The notes under the pieces: generated by a model
What the model was told of the DNA's origin: nothing
Database searches by the model: none
Seen by the model: the letters and a program-made list of their open reading frames with translations, nothing else
Made by a program: the position numbers and the translations under genes
Shown here: piece after piece, positions 9,971 to 18,480 of the stretch
Numbering within the stretch: position 1 is the first letter of the stretch
How the letters are laid out: each line of letters starts with the position of its first letter
Origin: Ignavibacteriota bacterium
GTDB lineage: Bacteria > Bacteroidota > Ignavibacteria > UBA10030
Reading direction: 5' to 3'
DNA length: 47,055 nt
Assembly (NCBI GenBank): GCA_003142575.1
Contig: PLMS01000030.1
Span: 1 to 47,055 of the forward strand

Positions 9971-11110
9971 ATGAACTTTGCATCATATACTATCGTAACC
10001 ACAATTGCAGCAATACTGCTGTTCCTTAGTCTGACGACTGAAGTTTTGCGTGCACAAACACATCCGAACTTCGAGTTCTCGTTAGGAGTCGACTACAGTG
10101 CCGCCGAGCAGACACTTGATTTTTTTGATCACCGTATCGGCGATGCAGATCGTGTTGCGAAACTTCGCGGTAATCAACTTGCAGCAGCAACAAGCGTGAT
10201 GCTGGCACGTACAGAAAAATCCCGCGATGACTTTCGTGACCAGCTTGAGCTAGCGCGGAATATTACGAGATTCGAAAGTGATGTGTATGGCTTTTTCCCT
10301 GCAAAAAATCACATACCTGAGCTTCGAAAACTTCTCAACAATATTAAACAACGACAGCTTGATCGTCGTATTGTAGCAACGATCGCCTCATTTTTTCCGG
10401 AACAAGCAAAAATTTCTACTCGATTTTCGGTGTATCTTGTTGTGATTGGAAACGAACGAGCCTCAGCGTTCGTGCGCCGTGTTGTATGGAATTTTGACAC
10501 TCCCACCTTTGTCAATGATGAGGAAGGGGAGCCTGTTATTGTTGTCAATCTTGCTCGCATGGTTGAAGGGCCGCCAAATGAACAAGCTCAGTTCATTGAA
10601 GTGCTGAGCACCACAGCACATGAATGTTTTCATGCCGCATTTTCCGTGCTGCAGAAATCCCTCCCTGATTCATTAAGACCGAGAAACATTGCCGATCAAC
10701 TTCTTGACATCGTACAGAATGAGGGTATTGCGTACTACCTTTCTCTGCAAACGCATCTTGGAGGAGAGACGCCTTCCCGAAAGTGGTTTGACGAAACATC
10801 AAAAGCAGTGGACATACTCAACCGTGTCCTTGGGGAAATGCTGTCGCCGAATCTAACACATGCACGCGCACAGGAACTTATCATGGATGCAAATCTTTCT
10901 GGTTCGTTCGAAGGCAATTACGGAGCTACTTCCGGTCTTCGGATGGCATACGAAATTGACGCGCACCTTGGCAGGCCGGCGCTTACGGCAACATTAATGA
11001 ACGGAGGCCGCTCTTTTGTTTTGACATACCAGCAAGCATGTTTGCGGGATGGTAGTCTGCCCCAACTCGATAAACGGGTTCTGCAATTCGTAGGACAAAG
11101 TAGTCGATAG
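9971..11110 (+). CDS. Exported DUF5700-like putative zinc-dependent peptidase
   Basis: A 379-residue protein with an N-terminal signal peptide (TIVTTIAAILLFLSLTTEVL, cleavage near RAQ). The key feature is an HExxH motif, TTAHECFHAAF, with His217, Glu218 and His221. A second acidic residue is at Glu251 in NEGIAYYLS, thirty residues downstream: this is a gluzincin-like zinc site. The pattern and length resemble the DUF5700 family of putative Zn-dependent proteases. It should act in the periplasm or outside; the substrate is unknown and proteolysis is inferred only from the motif. It has its own promoter-like element and is convergent with the spermidine-synthase-like gene, so no operon partner suggests a pathway. 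Confidence 0.75.
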   Translation: MNFASYTIVTTIAAILLFLSLTTEVLRAQTHPNFEFSLGVDYSAAEQTLDFFDHRIGDADRVAKLRGNQLAAATSVMLARTEKSRDDFRDQLELARNITRFESDVYGFFPAKNHIPELRKLLNNIKQRQLDRRIVATIASFFPEQAKISTRFSVYLVVIGNERASAFVRRVVWNFDTPTFVNDEEGEPVIVVNLARMVEGPPNEQAQFIEVLSTTAHECFHAAFSVLQKSLPDSLRPRNIADQLLDIVQNEGIAYYLSLQTHLGGETPSRKWFDETSKAVDILNRVLGEMLSPNLTHARAQELIMDANLSGSFEGNYGATSGLRMAYEIDAHLGRPALTATLMNGGRSFVLTYQQACLRDGSLPQLDKRVLQFVGQSSR

Positions 11111-11125
11111 AAATCGAGAAAAAAG

Positions 11126-13372
11126 TTAGAAACTTCTCTGAGTAAATATTGCTGCAATAATTGCTGGTACGAGGACGAGCGATAGGAACATGGTCATTTC
11201 TTGAATTCCCAGTACCGGCAGGAGCACAGAACACGCTATCAACGCACCGACAGAAGAGCCGAGCACATCATAAGCATAGATACTACCAAGATCTTTTGTG
11301 TGATAAGAATAAAGCCGATTGACAATCCCAAACAACATTCCGATGAGTCCGCCGCAGAACATAGTGATGATAAGTGTGAATGGCATGGAATGCACGCGCA
11401 ACAAGAGATGTAACAACTGCGGCAATAAAAGCACAACACTTACAAGCGCACTGAGAACAACAAGCAAGAGGAACTTCATCTTGTGCTTCTGAGTGATTCG
11501 TACAATAACCATCGCCCCCAATGCCAACCCAAGCATGGACACAGCCGTCATCGCACCGAGCATTTCATAAATAGATCCGAACGTTTCCTGGAAATTCAAT
11601 AAGAGGAGAAGATTGAGCGCCATGCCGATCATTCCACCACAGGCGATAATGATAGCGAGTGCGTTCCGCTCCCGTTTTTCTATTTGCCTGCGACGTACAA
11701 GGATGATGATGAACAGAATTCCCACAGCAAGAGCGCCAACAGCAAATATCCCCGTACGAGTAATGGAAGAAAATAAACTGTTGTCTCCGTGCAGAAATCG
11801 ATTCCAGAGCAATAAGTCGAAATAGTATGTTACAGGATCTGTATCGGTATTGATTCGATAATTTTGTACAGATTCCAGCATGTTTGTGATATACCTGATT
11901 CTATCAGGTGGCATCTTTTCTTCAAACATGTATTTGGAAAAGTACTCTGTTGAAATTTTGGTCATCGCATAGAGATGTGCAAGCGAATCAGGATCTTGTA
12001 TGAACGGTCTTTTACTCCGCGACCCTATCAAAATGGCGTGATCACCGGGAATGACTAGTACATTCTTGAATACCTGTTTGAATGTATAATAGATGGAAGC
12101 ATTCAGGTTTTTCATCTCATCGGTAATATATTCGGCGGAGGAAGGGACAGAAAATGCAAGAATACCATCTGATGTCAATCGGGTTGAACATTGCTGATAA
12201 AATTCCAAGGTAAAGAAGCGATTCAAGCTTGCCGTCGACGGTTCTCCAATGTTCAGGATGATAACGTCGAAGGAACGCTGCTTTCGAGATAAAAATTCAC
12301 GCCCATCTCCAGACATAATCTTAACTCGAGGATCTCGAAGCGCTTGCTGATTTTGCTTATCCAATACCGGTTCGACAAAGGGAAGAAGTGCGGGATCGAT
12401 CTCTACATATTCTATCTCTTGAACAGGATATTTCAAGATTTCTTTGAGTATGCCGTTGAATCCGCCGCCGAGAATAAGAACACGCTTTGCATCAAAACGG
12501 TGAACCAGAATGGAATGTATGAAGACTTCGGCTTCGTAGGTGTTGGGGATGTTGTACGCCGGACGCCCGTCTGTGTAAATCGTATGTTGATTTTCCAGAC
12601 GGAGAAGCGAGAGATTCTGGTATTTTGAATCAATCGATCGTACGAATGTGAGTTTATCATTGATGAGTGACCACTGGTATGCATCCATCTGGTGTTCAAG
12701 CGTACGGATTGGCTGGAGAAGAATATAATACACGACGATGATGCAAAGAAAAGCGACTGTCTTGAACTGTTTCTTGCTCTTCAAACCATGCCAAAGCGCC
12801 ATACTCCAAGTAATGAAGAGTAAAAAACACACAGTTTGCAGAGTTGAGAGTAATGATGCAAGTACACATGAAAAAAGCAATCCACCTGCGACACTTCCGA
12901 CAGATTCCAGTACATACGCCTTGTTCACACCTCGCCAGAGTTCTTCTCTTTCTGATGAGAGCATCTTTGCACCAAGCGTAAACAGCATCCCCCACAAAAG
13001 GCATCCAACACTAAGAACCGAAAATGAAAATCCAAGGAGTTCCATCATGGAGAGAAATTCACCGGTTGGAGTGTGTATAAAACCGCGGACAAATTTCACA
13101 GCAAGAATTTGCATGAACGTTACGAGTGGTGTTAGGGCAATGAGAACAATGAAGAGACTTAAAATGCTTTGTAATCTCTTGATCACCTTGTTTCCAACCG
13201 CACTCCCGATGCCGATCCAAACCAACCAGCAGGCAAAGATTATACCGATGCTTAGTTCGTTGCCGTAGAAACTGACGAGGAATTCACGAACAAGAAGAAT
13301 TTGTGAGAGGATGGAACCGAAACCGATATAAAAGAGAGATACGTGCAGTTTGAGTGTATGTGGTCGATTCAT
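11126..13372 (-). CDS. Membrane-embedded spermidine/spermine synthase-like protein, third gene of the exported AmmeMemoRadiSam operon
   Basis: A 748-residue protein with multiple N-terminal transmembrane helices (from LFYIGFGSILSQILLVREF), a central Rossmann methyltransferase-fold domain of the spermidine synthase type near residues 230-470, and a second C-terminal set of helices. The central domain has VLILGGGFNGILKE near residue 300, VEIDP for nucleoside binding, GDGREFL, and FDVIILNIGEPSTASLNRFF near residue 368. True aminopropyltransferases have a D(S/T)xDP catalytic stretch at the last site; here it reads NIGEP, so the canonical catalytic aspartate is absent. Bacterial fused MFS/spermidine-synthase proteins commonly deviate here. 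The gene starts six bases after amrS and is probably its operon partner. The actual reaction is unknown; polyamine synthesis should not be assumed. Confidence 0.75.
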   Translation of the reverse strand: MNRPHTLKLHVSLFYIGFGSILSQILLVREFLVSFYGNELSIGIIFACWLVWIGIGSAVGNKVIKRLQSILSLFIVLIALTPLVTFMQILAVKFVRGFIHTPTGEFLSMMELLGFSFSVLSVGCLLWGMLFTLGAKMLSSEREELWRGVNKAYVLESVGSVAGGLLFSCVLASLLSTLQTVCFLLFITWSMALWHGLKSKKQFKTVAFLCIIVVYYILLQPIRTLEHQMDAYQWSLINDKLTFVRSIDSKYQNLSLLRLENQHTIYTDGRPAYNIPNTYEAEVFIHSILVHRFDAKRVLILGGGFNGILKEILKYPVQEIEYVEIDPALLPFVEPVLDKQNQQALRDPRVKIMSGDGREFLSRKQRSFDVIILNIGEPSTASLNRFFTLEFYQQCSTRLTSDGILAFSVPSSAEYITDEMKNLNASIYYTFKQVFKNVLVIPGDHAILIGSRSKRPFIQDPDSLAHLYAMTKISTEYFSKYMFEEKMPPDRIRYITNMLESVQNYRINTDTDPVTYYFDLLLWNRFLHGDNSLFSSITRTGIFAVGALAVGILFIIILVRRRQIEKRERNALAIIIACGGMIGMALNLLLLLNFQETFGSIYEMLGAMTAVSMLGLALGAMVIVRITQKHKMKFLLLVVLSALVSVVLLLPQLLHLLLRVHSMPFTLIITMFCGGLIGMLFGIVNRLYSYHTKDLGSIYAYDVLGSSVGALIACSVLLPVLGIQEMTMFLSLVLVPAIIAAIFTQRSF

Positions 13373-13378
13373 GAGGTA

Positions 13379-14518
13379 TTACCACACACCGGAGATTTTT
13401 TCTCCGCAGAATTTGCACTTCCCCTTCACGATGTGATTGCTTAGGATTGTGAACACGCGCCGTTCAACGATGATTTTCTTGCACTTTGGGCAGTATGTGT
13501 TTTCTGCCCAGTGTCCGGCTGCGTTGCCAAGATAGACAAACTTGATTCCTGATTCTTTTGCGATTGTGTGCGCCTTTTCCAGCGTTTCAGTCGGAGTTGA
13601 AGGAAGCTGGCTGAGTTTATAAAGCGGCGTGAACCTGCTGAAGTGCAGCGGCGCATCCGATAGATTGTTGGAACATAACCATTCGCACATTTGTTTGATC
13701 GTATCGAAATTATCTGTCCATGTCGGAATAACAAGATTGGTAATTTCTAACCAGACTCCTTCCTCCCGGAATACTTTAAGCGCTCTCAGCACGGGCGCAA
13801 GTTTTCCAGAACTGATTTTTTTATAAACTTCGTCATCGTAAATTTTCAGGTCGATGTTTGCTGCATCAAGTACTTTGCACAATTGTCGAAGCGGCTTTTC
13901 GTTGATGTAACCGTTAGACTTCCACAGGTTATGAATTTTCCGCTCTCTTGCAAGCTTCGCTGTATCATATGCGTACTCATAAAAAGTTGTCGGCTCGGAA
14001 TACGTATAAGCAATTGATTCACATTTGGCTGCTATGCAAGCTTTGACAACCTCTTCAGGCATTAAGTCGACGTTGTCGGAGTCCTTTGGACTGATCTGCG
14101 AGATCTGCCAATTCTGACAATTGAGACAGCGGAAGTTGCATCCCGCAACAGCAATAGAGAAAGCGTGTGTTGTCGGAAGAAAATGGAAGAATGGCTTCTT
14201 TTCGATCGGATCGATATGCACTGCGCACGGATTGCCGTATGCAATGGAATATATTTTTCCATCGTTTGCAACTCGGCTGCGGCAGAATCCGGTATCGCCG
14301 TCATTCAGCAAACATCCCTGCGGACATTTTTCGCATTGTAATCCATCGGAGGTTTTTGTGTAGAAGAGTGCTTCCCTGCTAAATTTTCCTAAATCAGTGT
14401 CCGATGAACTAGAAAATATATTTGATCTGTACGCGCCAAGCGCAAGTCCTCCGGCACACAGAGTGCATTGACGAAGAAACTCGCGCTTGGAGATTCTTTG
14501 GGATTCTTTCTTTAGCAT
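13379..14518 (-). CDS. amrS: AmmeMemoRadiSam system radical SAM enzyme (AmrS) with Tat-like leader
   Basis: A 379-residue radical SAM protein. The N-terminus is an export-like leader with a Lys-Arg form of the Tat motif (SKREFLRQ) followed by CTLCAGGLALGAY. Next come a Cys-rich segment (CEKCPQGCLLNDGDTGFCRS) and the [4Fe-4S] motif CNFRCLNC (CxxxCxxC) at about residues 127-134. The C-terminus has a zinc-ribbon-like CPKCKK...CKFCGEK pair. This arrangement is that of the radical SAM enzyme genetically linked to Memo and AMMECR1 proteins. It lies seven bases after the Memo-AMMECR1 fusion gene and six bases before the membrane spermidine-synthase-like gene. The substrate is unknown. The leader suggests a folded, cofactor-loaded protein at or across the membrane, but with KR instead of RR export needs proof. 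Confidence 0.88.
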   Translation of the reverse strand: MLKKESQRISKREFLRQCTLCAGGLALGAYRSNIFSSSSDTDLGKFSREALFYTKTSDGLQCEKCPQGCLLNDGDTGFCRSRVANDGKIYSIAYGNPCAVHIDPIEKKPFFHFLPTTHAFSIAVAGCNFRCLNCQNWQISQISPKDSDNVDLMPEEVVKACIAAKCESIAYTYSEPTTFYEYAYDTAKLARERKIHNLWKSNGYINEKPLRQLCKVLDAANIDLKIYDDEVYKKISSGKLAPVLRALKVFREEGVWLEITNLVIPTWTDNFDTIKQMCEWLCSNNLSDAPLHFSRFTPLYKLSQLPSTPTETLEKAHTIAKESGIKFVYLGNAAGHWAENTYCPKCKKIIVERRVFTILSNHIVKGKCKFCGEKISGVW

Positions 14519-14525
14519 TATAGAG

Positions 14526-16037
14526 TCACTTGCCTTTCAATTCCTTTTCCCCAAACACGAGCGCCTCGTAGACATACAACTCGGCATCTTTCCAGCCGTT
14601 CCAGCCTATGCCAGCTTTATCCTGTGCGCAGTGGCCGAGGAATTCTTCCTTTGTCCATCCGGTTTCGGTAGCGACTTGCGGCAGAAATGTTCCGGAGTTC
14701 TGCCCTTTTCTGATGTAAATGCCATGCTTCCCTAATTCGATTTCATCTACGGATTGAATGCGCCGCATTGGTGTAAGCACGGAGATCTCGATTTCCAATT
14801 CCGGAATTTCATCGGTCACAACTGGTGGGAATCGATAATCCTGTGTTGACGACGCGATTGCCATGTCCTGCACTACTTTGTACAGCGGCTCGCTTGCATC
14901 GAAACGTCCGATGCAACCGCGTAAATCGCTATGCTTCTTCAGCGTGACAAAAGCGCCGCAATTTGTTTTCATTGTCGGTGATAGATCCTTCTCGTCTATC
15001 TCTCGCGTCTTGCGATTCTTCACATATTCAATGATTGTATTACGTGCAATCAGCAGCAGCTCCTTCTTATCTTTTTCGTTGAGCTTGAATTCTGTGCGCG
15101 CCTTTTTTTCCTTCAATGCAATAACAATCGCGTTGTAACCGACAACACGATTTTTTTCGCCGTACTCTGTGTCGCCGGAATTTTTGTATTGAATATGCGT
15201 GAAGGTGATGTCCGGATTATTCTCCGTCATATACATCAGCGTCAGCACACTCGTCCAGCCGCAGAGGCACGTGGCAAGATTGGAAAAACCTTTCGCTTCG
15301 CATGTTTCCATTGACTGAATCAAATTATTCGGCACATTTGTTAGAATTGCATCCGCGGTCGCTTTGTCGATATCCTTTGCATCTTTGTACGCCGGATAGT
15401 GGGAAAAGTCGGTGCTGATAATGAAGAGATTCTTTGTATTCAGATATGGCCGCAACGCTTCGGCAATACGCTGGCAGATGGATGTTGATTGAGTGCCAAG
15501 AATAATAGGAACAATTTTAAAGTTTTTCTTCATCCGGTATTGCAGAAATGGCAGCTGCACTTCCAGACTATGTTCGCTCTCATGTGCATCCGTTCGATCA
15601 GAAAAAAAGCTGTATTTTTTTATAAGCTGATCGGCAAGTTCTGTATTTACTTTTACAGTTCCTATCGGGGTGATGAAGTTGCCGTGAGAGTAGATCGACG
15701 CACCTTCAAAAGCGATATGATGGCTCGAACCGATGACGAAGATATTCTCATACTCTTTTTCCGGGTCAATCTGATTGAAGCTGGATGCCGCCACTTCTCC
15801 CGAGAACACATACCCTGCATGGGGAGAAATAATTGCGATGACGTCTTTAATTTCTTGAGACGGTACTGCCTTGGTAAAGAGTTTCTTCAACGCTGCATTG
15901 AGTTCCTCTTGCTGAGCAGGGTAGAATGATCCTGCAACGGCAGGCTGTCGGTCGATGCGCTCATTTTGTGATTTACAGTCAGTGAAGAAAAAAAGAATAC
16001 AAAAGACGAAAGGAAAGAAGATTTTTGCGGTGTTCAT
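14526..16037 (-). CDS. AmmeMemoRadiSam proteins B and A fused: lipoprotein-like Memo-AMMECR1 protein
   Basis: A 503-residue fusion. Residues 1-21 form a hydrophobic leader ending FFFTDC (Cys21), a relaxed lipobox. A Memo domain follows at about residues 30-310: VAGSFYP, ISPHAGY, GSSHH, EHSLEVQLPFLQ, STDFSHY and TCLCGW, which match the His/His/His/Cys site of Memo proteins. An AMMECR1 domain then spans roughly residues 320-500, with its hallmark LRGCIG, and RFPPV and EIEISVL. Memo and AMMECR1 are usually separate genes; fusion supports their acting together. It is the first gene of an operon with amrS and a spermidine-synthase-like membrane protein. Human Memo binds copper or iron in vitro; the bacterial function is not established. 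Aspartate before the lipobox Cys is unusual, so the lipid anchor is only likely. Confidence 0.88.
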   Translation of the reverse strand: MNTAKIFFPFVFCILFFFTDCKSQNERIDRQPAVAGSFYPAQQEELNAALKKLFTKAVPSQEIKDVIAIISPHAGYVFSGEVAASSFNQIDPEKEYENIFVIGSSHHIAFEGASIYSHGNFITPIGTVKVNTELADQLIKKYSFFSDRTDAHESEHSLEVQLPFLQYRMKKNFKIVPIILGTQSTSICQRIAEALRPYLNTKNLFIISTDFSHYPAYKDAKDIDKATADAILTNVPNNLIQSMETCEAKGFSNLATCLCGWTSVLTLMYMTENNPDITFTHIQYKNSGDTEYGEKNRVVGYNAIVIALKEKKARTEFKLNEKDKKELLLIARNTIIEYVKNRKTREIDEKDLSPTMKTNCGAFVTLKKHSDLRGCIGRFDASEPLYKVVQDMAIASSTQDYRFPPVVTDEIPELEIEISVLTPMRRIQSVDEIELGKHGIYIRKGQNSGTFLPQVATETGWTKEEFLGHCAQDKAGIGWNGWKDAELYVYEALVFGEKELKGK

Positions 16038-16181
16038 GGATGCACCAATAGTTGTTTTATTGTTAGTAACTTAGAGAGAAGAACTCAGAGTTGCAAGATA
16101 TCATTGTTAGCTCCATCCCTTGCCAATGGAGAGGATTCTTCCTACAATACTATAAAAGCTACTTATTACGAAAGAATTAGA

Positions 16182-17627
16182 GTGTCAGACGTTCTTCTTC
16201 TTCATCCTTCTGAACAAGAAAAAACATTCGGCGGCATGCCACCGCTTGGGATGGCATGGATTACTTCCTTCCTCCAATCAAAAGGAGTGCCTACAACCTT
16301 GGTTGATTTGCAGGTAAACGATATCGGTGTTGAAACGCTTCTGCAAATACACAAACCTAAAATCGTTGGTATTGGTGGAACTCCTCATACACGGTTTGAG
16401 AGTTTTAAACTTGCTCATCGTGTTAAATTATATGATCCAGCGATAAGTGTCATCTATGGAGGCTCGCATGCTTCCTTTACCGCAGATGATACACTTAGGC
16501 ACATTTCAGATATCGATATCGTTGTTCGAGGGGAAGGGGAATTAACCACGCATCGAATTGTTTCTCGAGTATTGAAGAGAAGTTTAGACCTTACTGATAT
16601 TCTCGGAATCAGCTATAGACAAAATGGCGAAATTGTTCATAATCCAGATGTAGAGCGTATCAGAGATCTTGATATCCTGCCGTTTCCATACCGCGATCCG
16701 CAAGCGATGAAAAAATACAATCTCCTTCTCGATTTTCTTAATGTGCCTGCGGTTTCGGTGATCAGCTCGCGAGGTTGTCCGGTAAATTGTTCCTTCTGTT
16801 CTGCAAGTGCAATGTTTGGCACTCAACTGACATTTCGTTCTGCTCAACATATAGTCGATGAAATAGAAATTTTACTGAAGGAAAATAACTATCAAGGTGT
16901 CAAGTTCTTCGATAGCACCCTGACACTTCATCGAAGCCATGTGGAGGCACTGTGTGCCGAGATTCATAGGCGCAAGCTCAAATTTCCATGGGAATGCGAA
17001 ATTCGTGTCAATGGAATGTCACATAATTTGTTACGCACTATGAAAGAAGCCGGTTGTTACTATGTAGATTTTGGCGTTGAATCCGCCAGCCCCTCTGTAT
17101 TGAAATCGATGCACAAAGGCATCACATTGGAACATGTCGAGAACGTCTTTCACTGGACGAAAGACCTTGGTATCTATACAAAGGTCTTTTTCACTTTTGG
17201 ACATATTGATGAGACACTTGATGATGCACGCAAGACTGTAGAATTCATGGAAAAGAATGCTCAGTATATAAGTGTGGCGGCTACAGGTATTGGCGTTCGA
17301 ATTTATCCGGGCACTGAGGTAGAGCAATTTGCGCGATCGAAAGATTTTCTAAAGAAAGATTTTTCATGGTCACTTCCTTTCGTCGATCAAAACATTGAAT
17401 CGTTGGGAAATGATCCCTTGATTCCTATATTAATCCAACCTCAATTTGGATGGCGTGAATTTCGGAAGATTGAATTTCGGCTCGCACAATTTTGGTTGAA
17501 AAATCCTCACGCTGCGCTCAGTGTACTCTGGAGTCAAATAAAGCTCGGCAGAAGCCGTGTCCTCCTCCGCTTAGTTCGCCGTTTTATTGAAGTGCATTTC
17601 CTGAATAGAAATTCCTCACAATCTTGA
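16182..17627 (+). CDS. B12-binding-domain radical SAM protein
   Basis: About 481 residues from the GTG at 16182, which begins the first strand of the cobalamin-binding Rossmann domain (VSDVLLLHPSEQEKTFGG). An in-frame TTG at 16104 would add 26 residues without family resemblance. The B12 domain (about residues 1-140) includes KIVGIGGTPHT, VIYGGSHASF and VRGEGE. The radical SAM domain has CPVNCSFCSAS (CxxxCxxC) and the downstream IRVNGM and FGVESASPSVL segments. This is the class that performs methylations or unusual C-C and C-P chemistry, or acts in lipid/hopanoid-type modification; the substrate is not visible. It is divergent from the Memo-AMMECR1 gene and about 115 bp upstream of the DUF4159 gene, with no tight operon partner. 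Confidence 0.85.
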   Translation: MSDVLLLHPSEQEKTFGGMPPLGMAWITSFLQSKGVPTTLVDLQVNDIGVETLLQIHKPKIVGIGGTPHTRFESFKLAHRVKLYDPAISVIYGGSHASFTADDTLRHISDIDIVVRGEGELTTHRIVSRVLKRSLDLTDILGISYRQNGEIVHNPDVERIRDLDILPFPYRDPQAMKKYNLLLDFLNVPAVSVISSRGCPVNCSFCSASAMFGTQLTFRSAQHIVDEIEILLKENNYQGVKFFDSTLTLHRSHVEALCAEIHRRKLKFPWECEIRVNGMSHNLLRTMKEAGCYYVDFGVESASPSVLKSMHKGITLEHVENVFHWTKDLGIYTKVFFTFGHIDETLDDARKTVEFMEKNAQYISVAATGIGVRIYPGTEVEQFARSKDFLKKDFSWSLPFVDQNIESLGNDPLIPILIQPQFGWREFRKIEFRLAQFWLKNPHAALSVLWSQIKLGRSRVLLRLVRRFIEVHFLNRNSSQS

Positions 17628-17742
17628 AAATCCTTGTAACCAATACAGGGTTTATCATCGTTTGATTCTCGCATCACCATTTTCTACATTGATTGTAGTG
17701 ATAATAGAGAATTGAACAATTGTGAGATCGGGCAGTGTAGTA

Positions 17743-18414
17743 ATGAGAATAATGAGTTGTTTGTTGCTCGTTGTTTTGTGCGGATTGCATAGCGTAGATG
17801 CACAACCACGCATAGAATCCCAATTCCGCATTGCACGCCTGAAATACAGCGGCGGAGGCGATTGGTATAATGACCCTTCAGAAGAAGTGAATCTGTTGAA
17901 GTTTATTCAGCAGAACACGAACATCGATTGCGATCCAAGGTATGAATTTGTAGATCTCTCCAGCGATAAGCTTTTTTCATATCCATTCCTTTTTATAACG
18001 GGTCATGGTAATATTGCTTTCTCTGATTATGAAGTGCAGCGTCTTCGATCTTATCTTCAGCAAGGCGGCTTCCTGTATGCAGACGACGATTACGGGATGG
18101 ATAAGGCATTCAGGCGAGAAATGAAAAAAGTATTTCCCGATCAAGAATTGGTAGAATTACCATTTAGTTATGGTCTCTATCATTGCCATTTCAGTTTTCC
18201 GAATGGTGTACCAAAGACGCATAAACACGATGGAAAACCACCACAGGGGTTTGGATTGTTCCATAAGGGGCGTTTGGTCGTCTATTATACATACGAATCG
18301 AATCCAAGCGATGGCTGGGAGGATGATACGGAAGTGCATGGCGATCCGGAACCAGTACGGCAGGAAGCATTGCGATTCGGAACCAACATTGTTGTTTGGG
18401 TGCTGACACATTAA
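17743..18414 (+). CDS. Exported DUF4159 protein
   Basis: About 223 residues from the ATG at 17743, which starts a signal peptide (MRIMSCLLLVVLCGLHSVDA). An in-frame GTG at 17722 would add seven residues. The mature protein shows the DUF4159 pattern: RIARLKYSGGGDWYNDPSEE, YPFLFITGHGNIAFSD, YLQQGGFLYADDDYG, VELPFSYGLYHCHFSF, and a C-terminal segment with FGTNIVVWVL. The fold is thought to be a class I glutamine-amidotransferase-like Rossmann domain; the function is unknown. DUF4159 genes are commonly found with DUF4175, MoxR-type AAA ATPase and DUF58/BatA-like genes in Bacteroidota. Here only DUF4175 follows, 66 bp downstream; no MoxR or DUF58 gene is inside the window. Confidence 0.85.
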   Translation: MRIMSCLLLVVLCGLHSVDAQPRIESQFRIARLKYSGGGDWYNDPSEEVNLLKFIQQNTNIDCDPRYEFVDLSSDKLFSYPFLFITGHGNIAFSDYEVQRLRSYLQQGGFLYADDDYGMDKAFRREMKKVFPDQELVELPFSYGLYHCHFSFPNGVPKTHKHDGKPPQGFGLFHKGRLVVYYTYESNPSDGWEDDTEVHGDPEPVRQEALRFGTNIVVWVLTH

Positions 18415-18480
18415 ACGCGATTGAAGAATAAAGAATTCATGATTTGCGATTGAGTAATTTTGTAATTGTATGAATAAAGT

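Noticed and set aside
12738-13268. 176-codon open frame on the plus strand
   Set aside because: It lies entirely opposite the membrane spermidine-synthase-like gene, has no family resemblance, and its composition mirrors the hydrophobic codons of the real gene.
15489-15929. 146-codon open frame on the plus strand
   Set aside because: Antisense of the Memo domain, whose conserved His blocks are on the minus strand.
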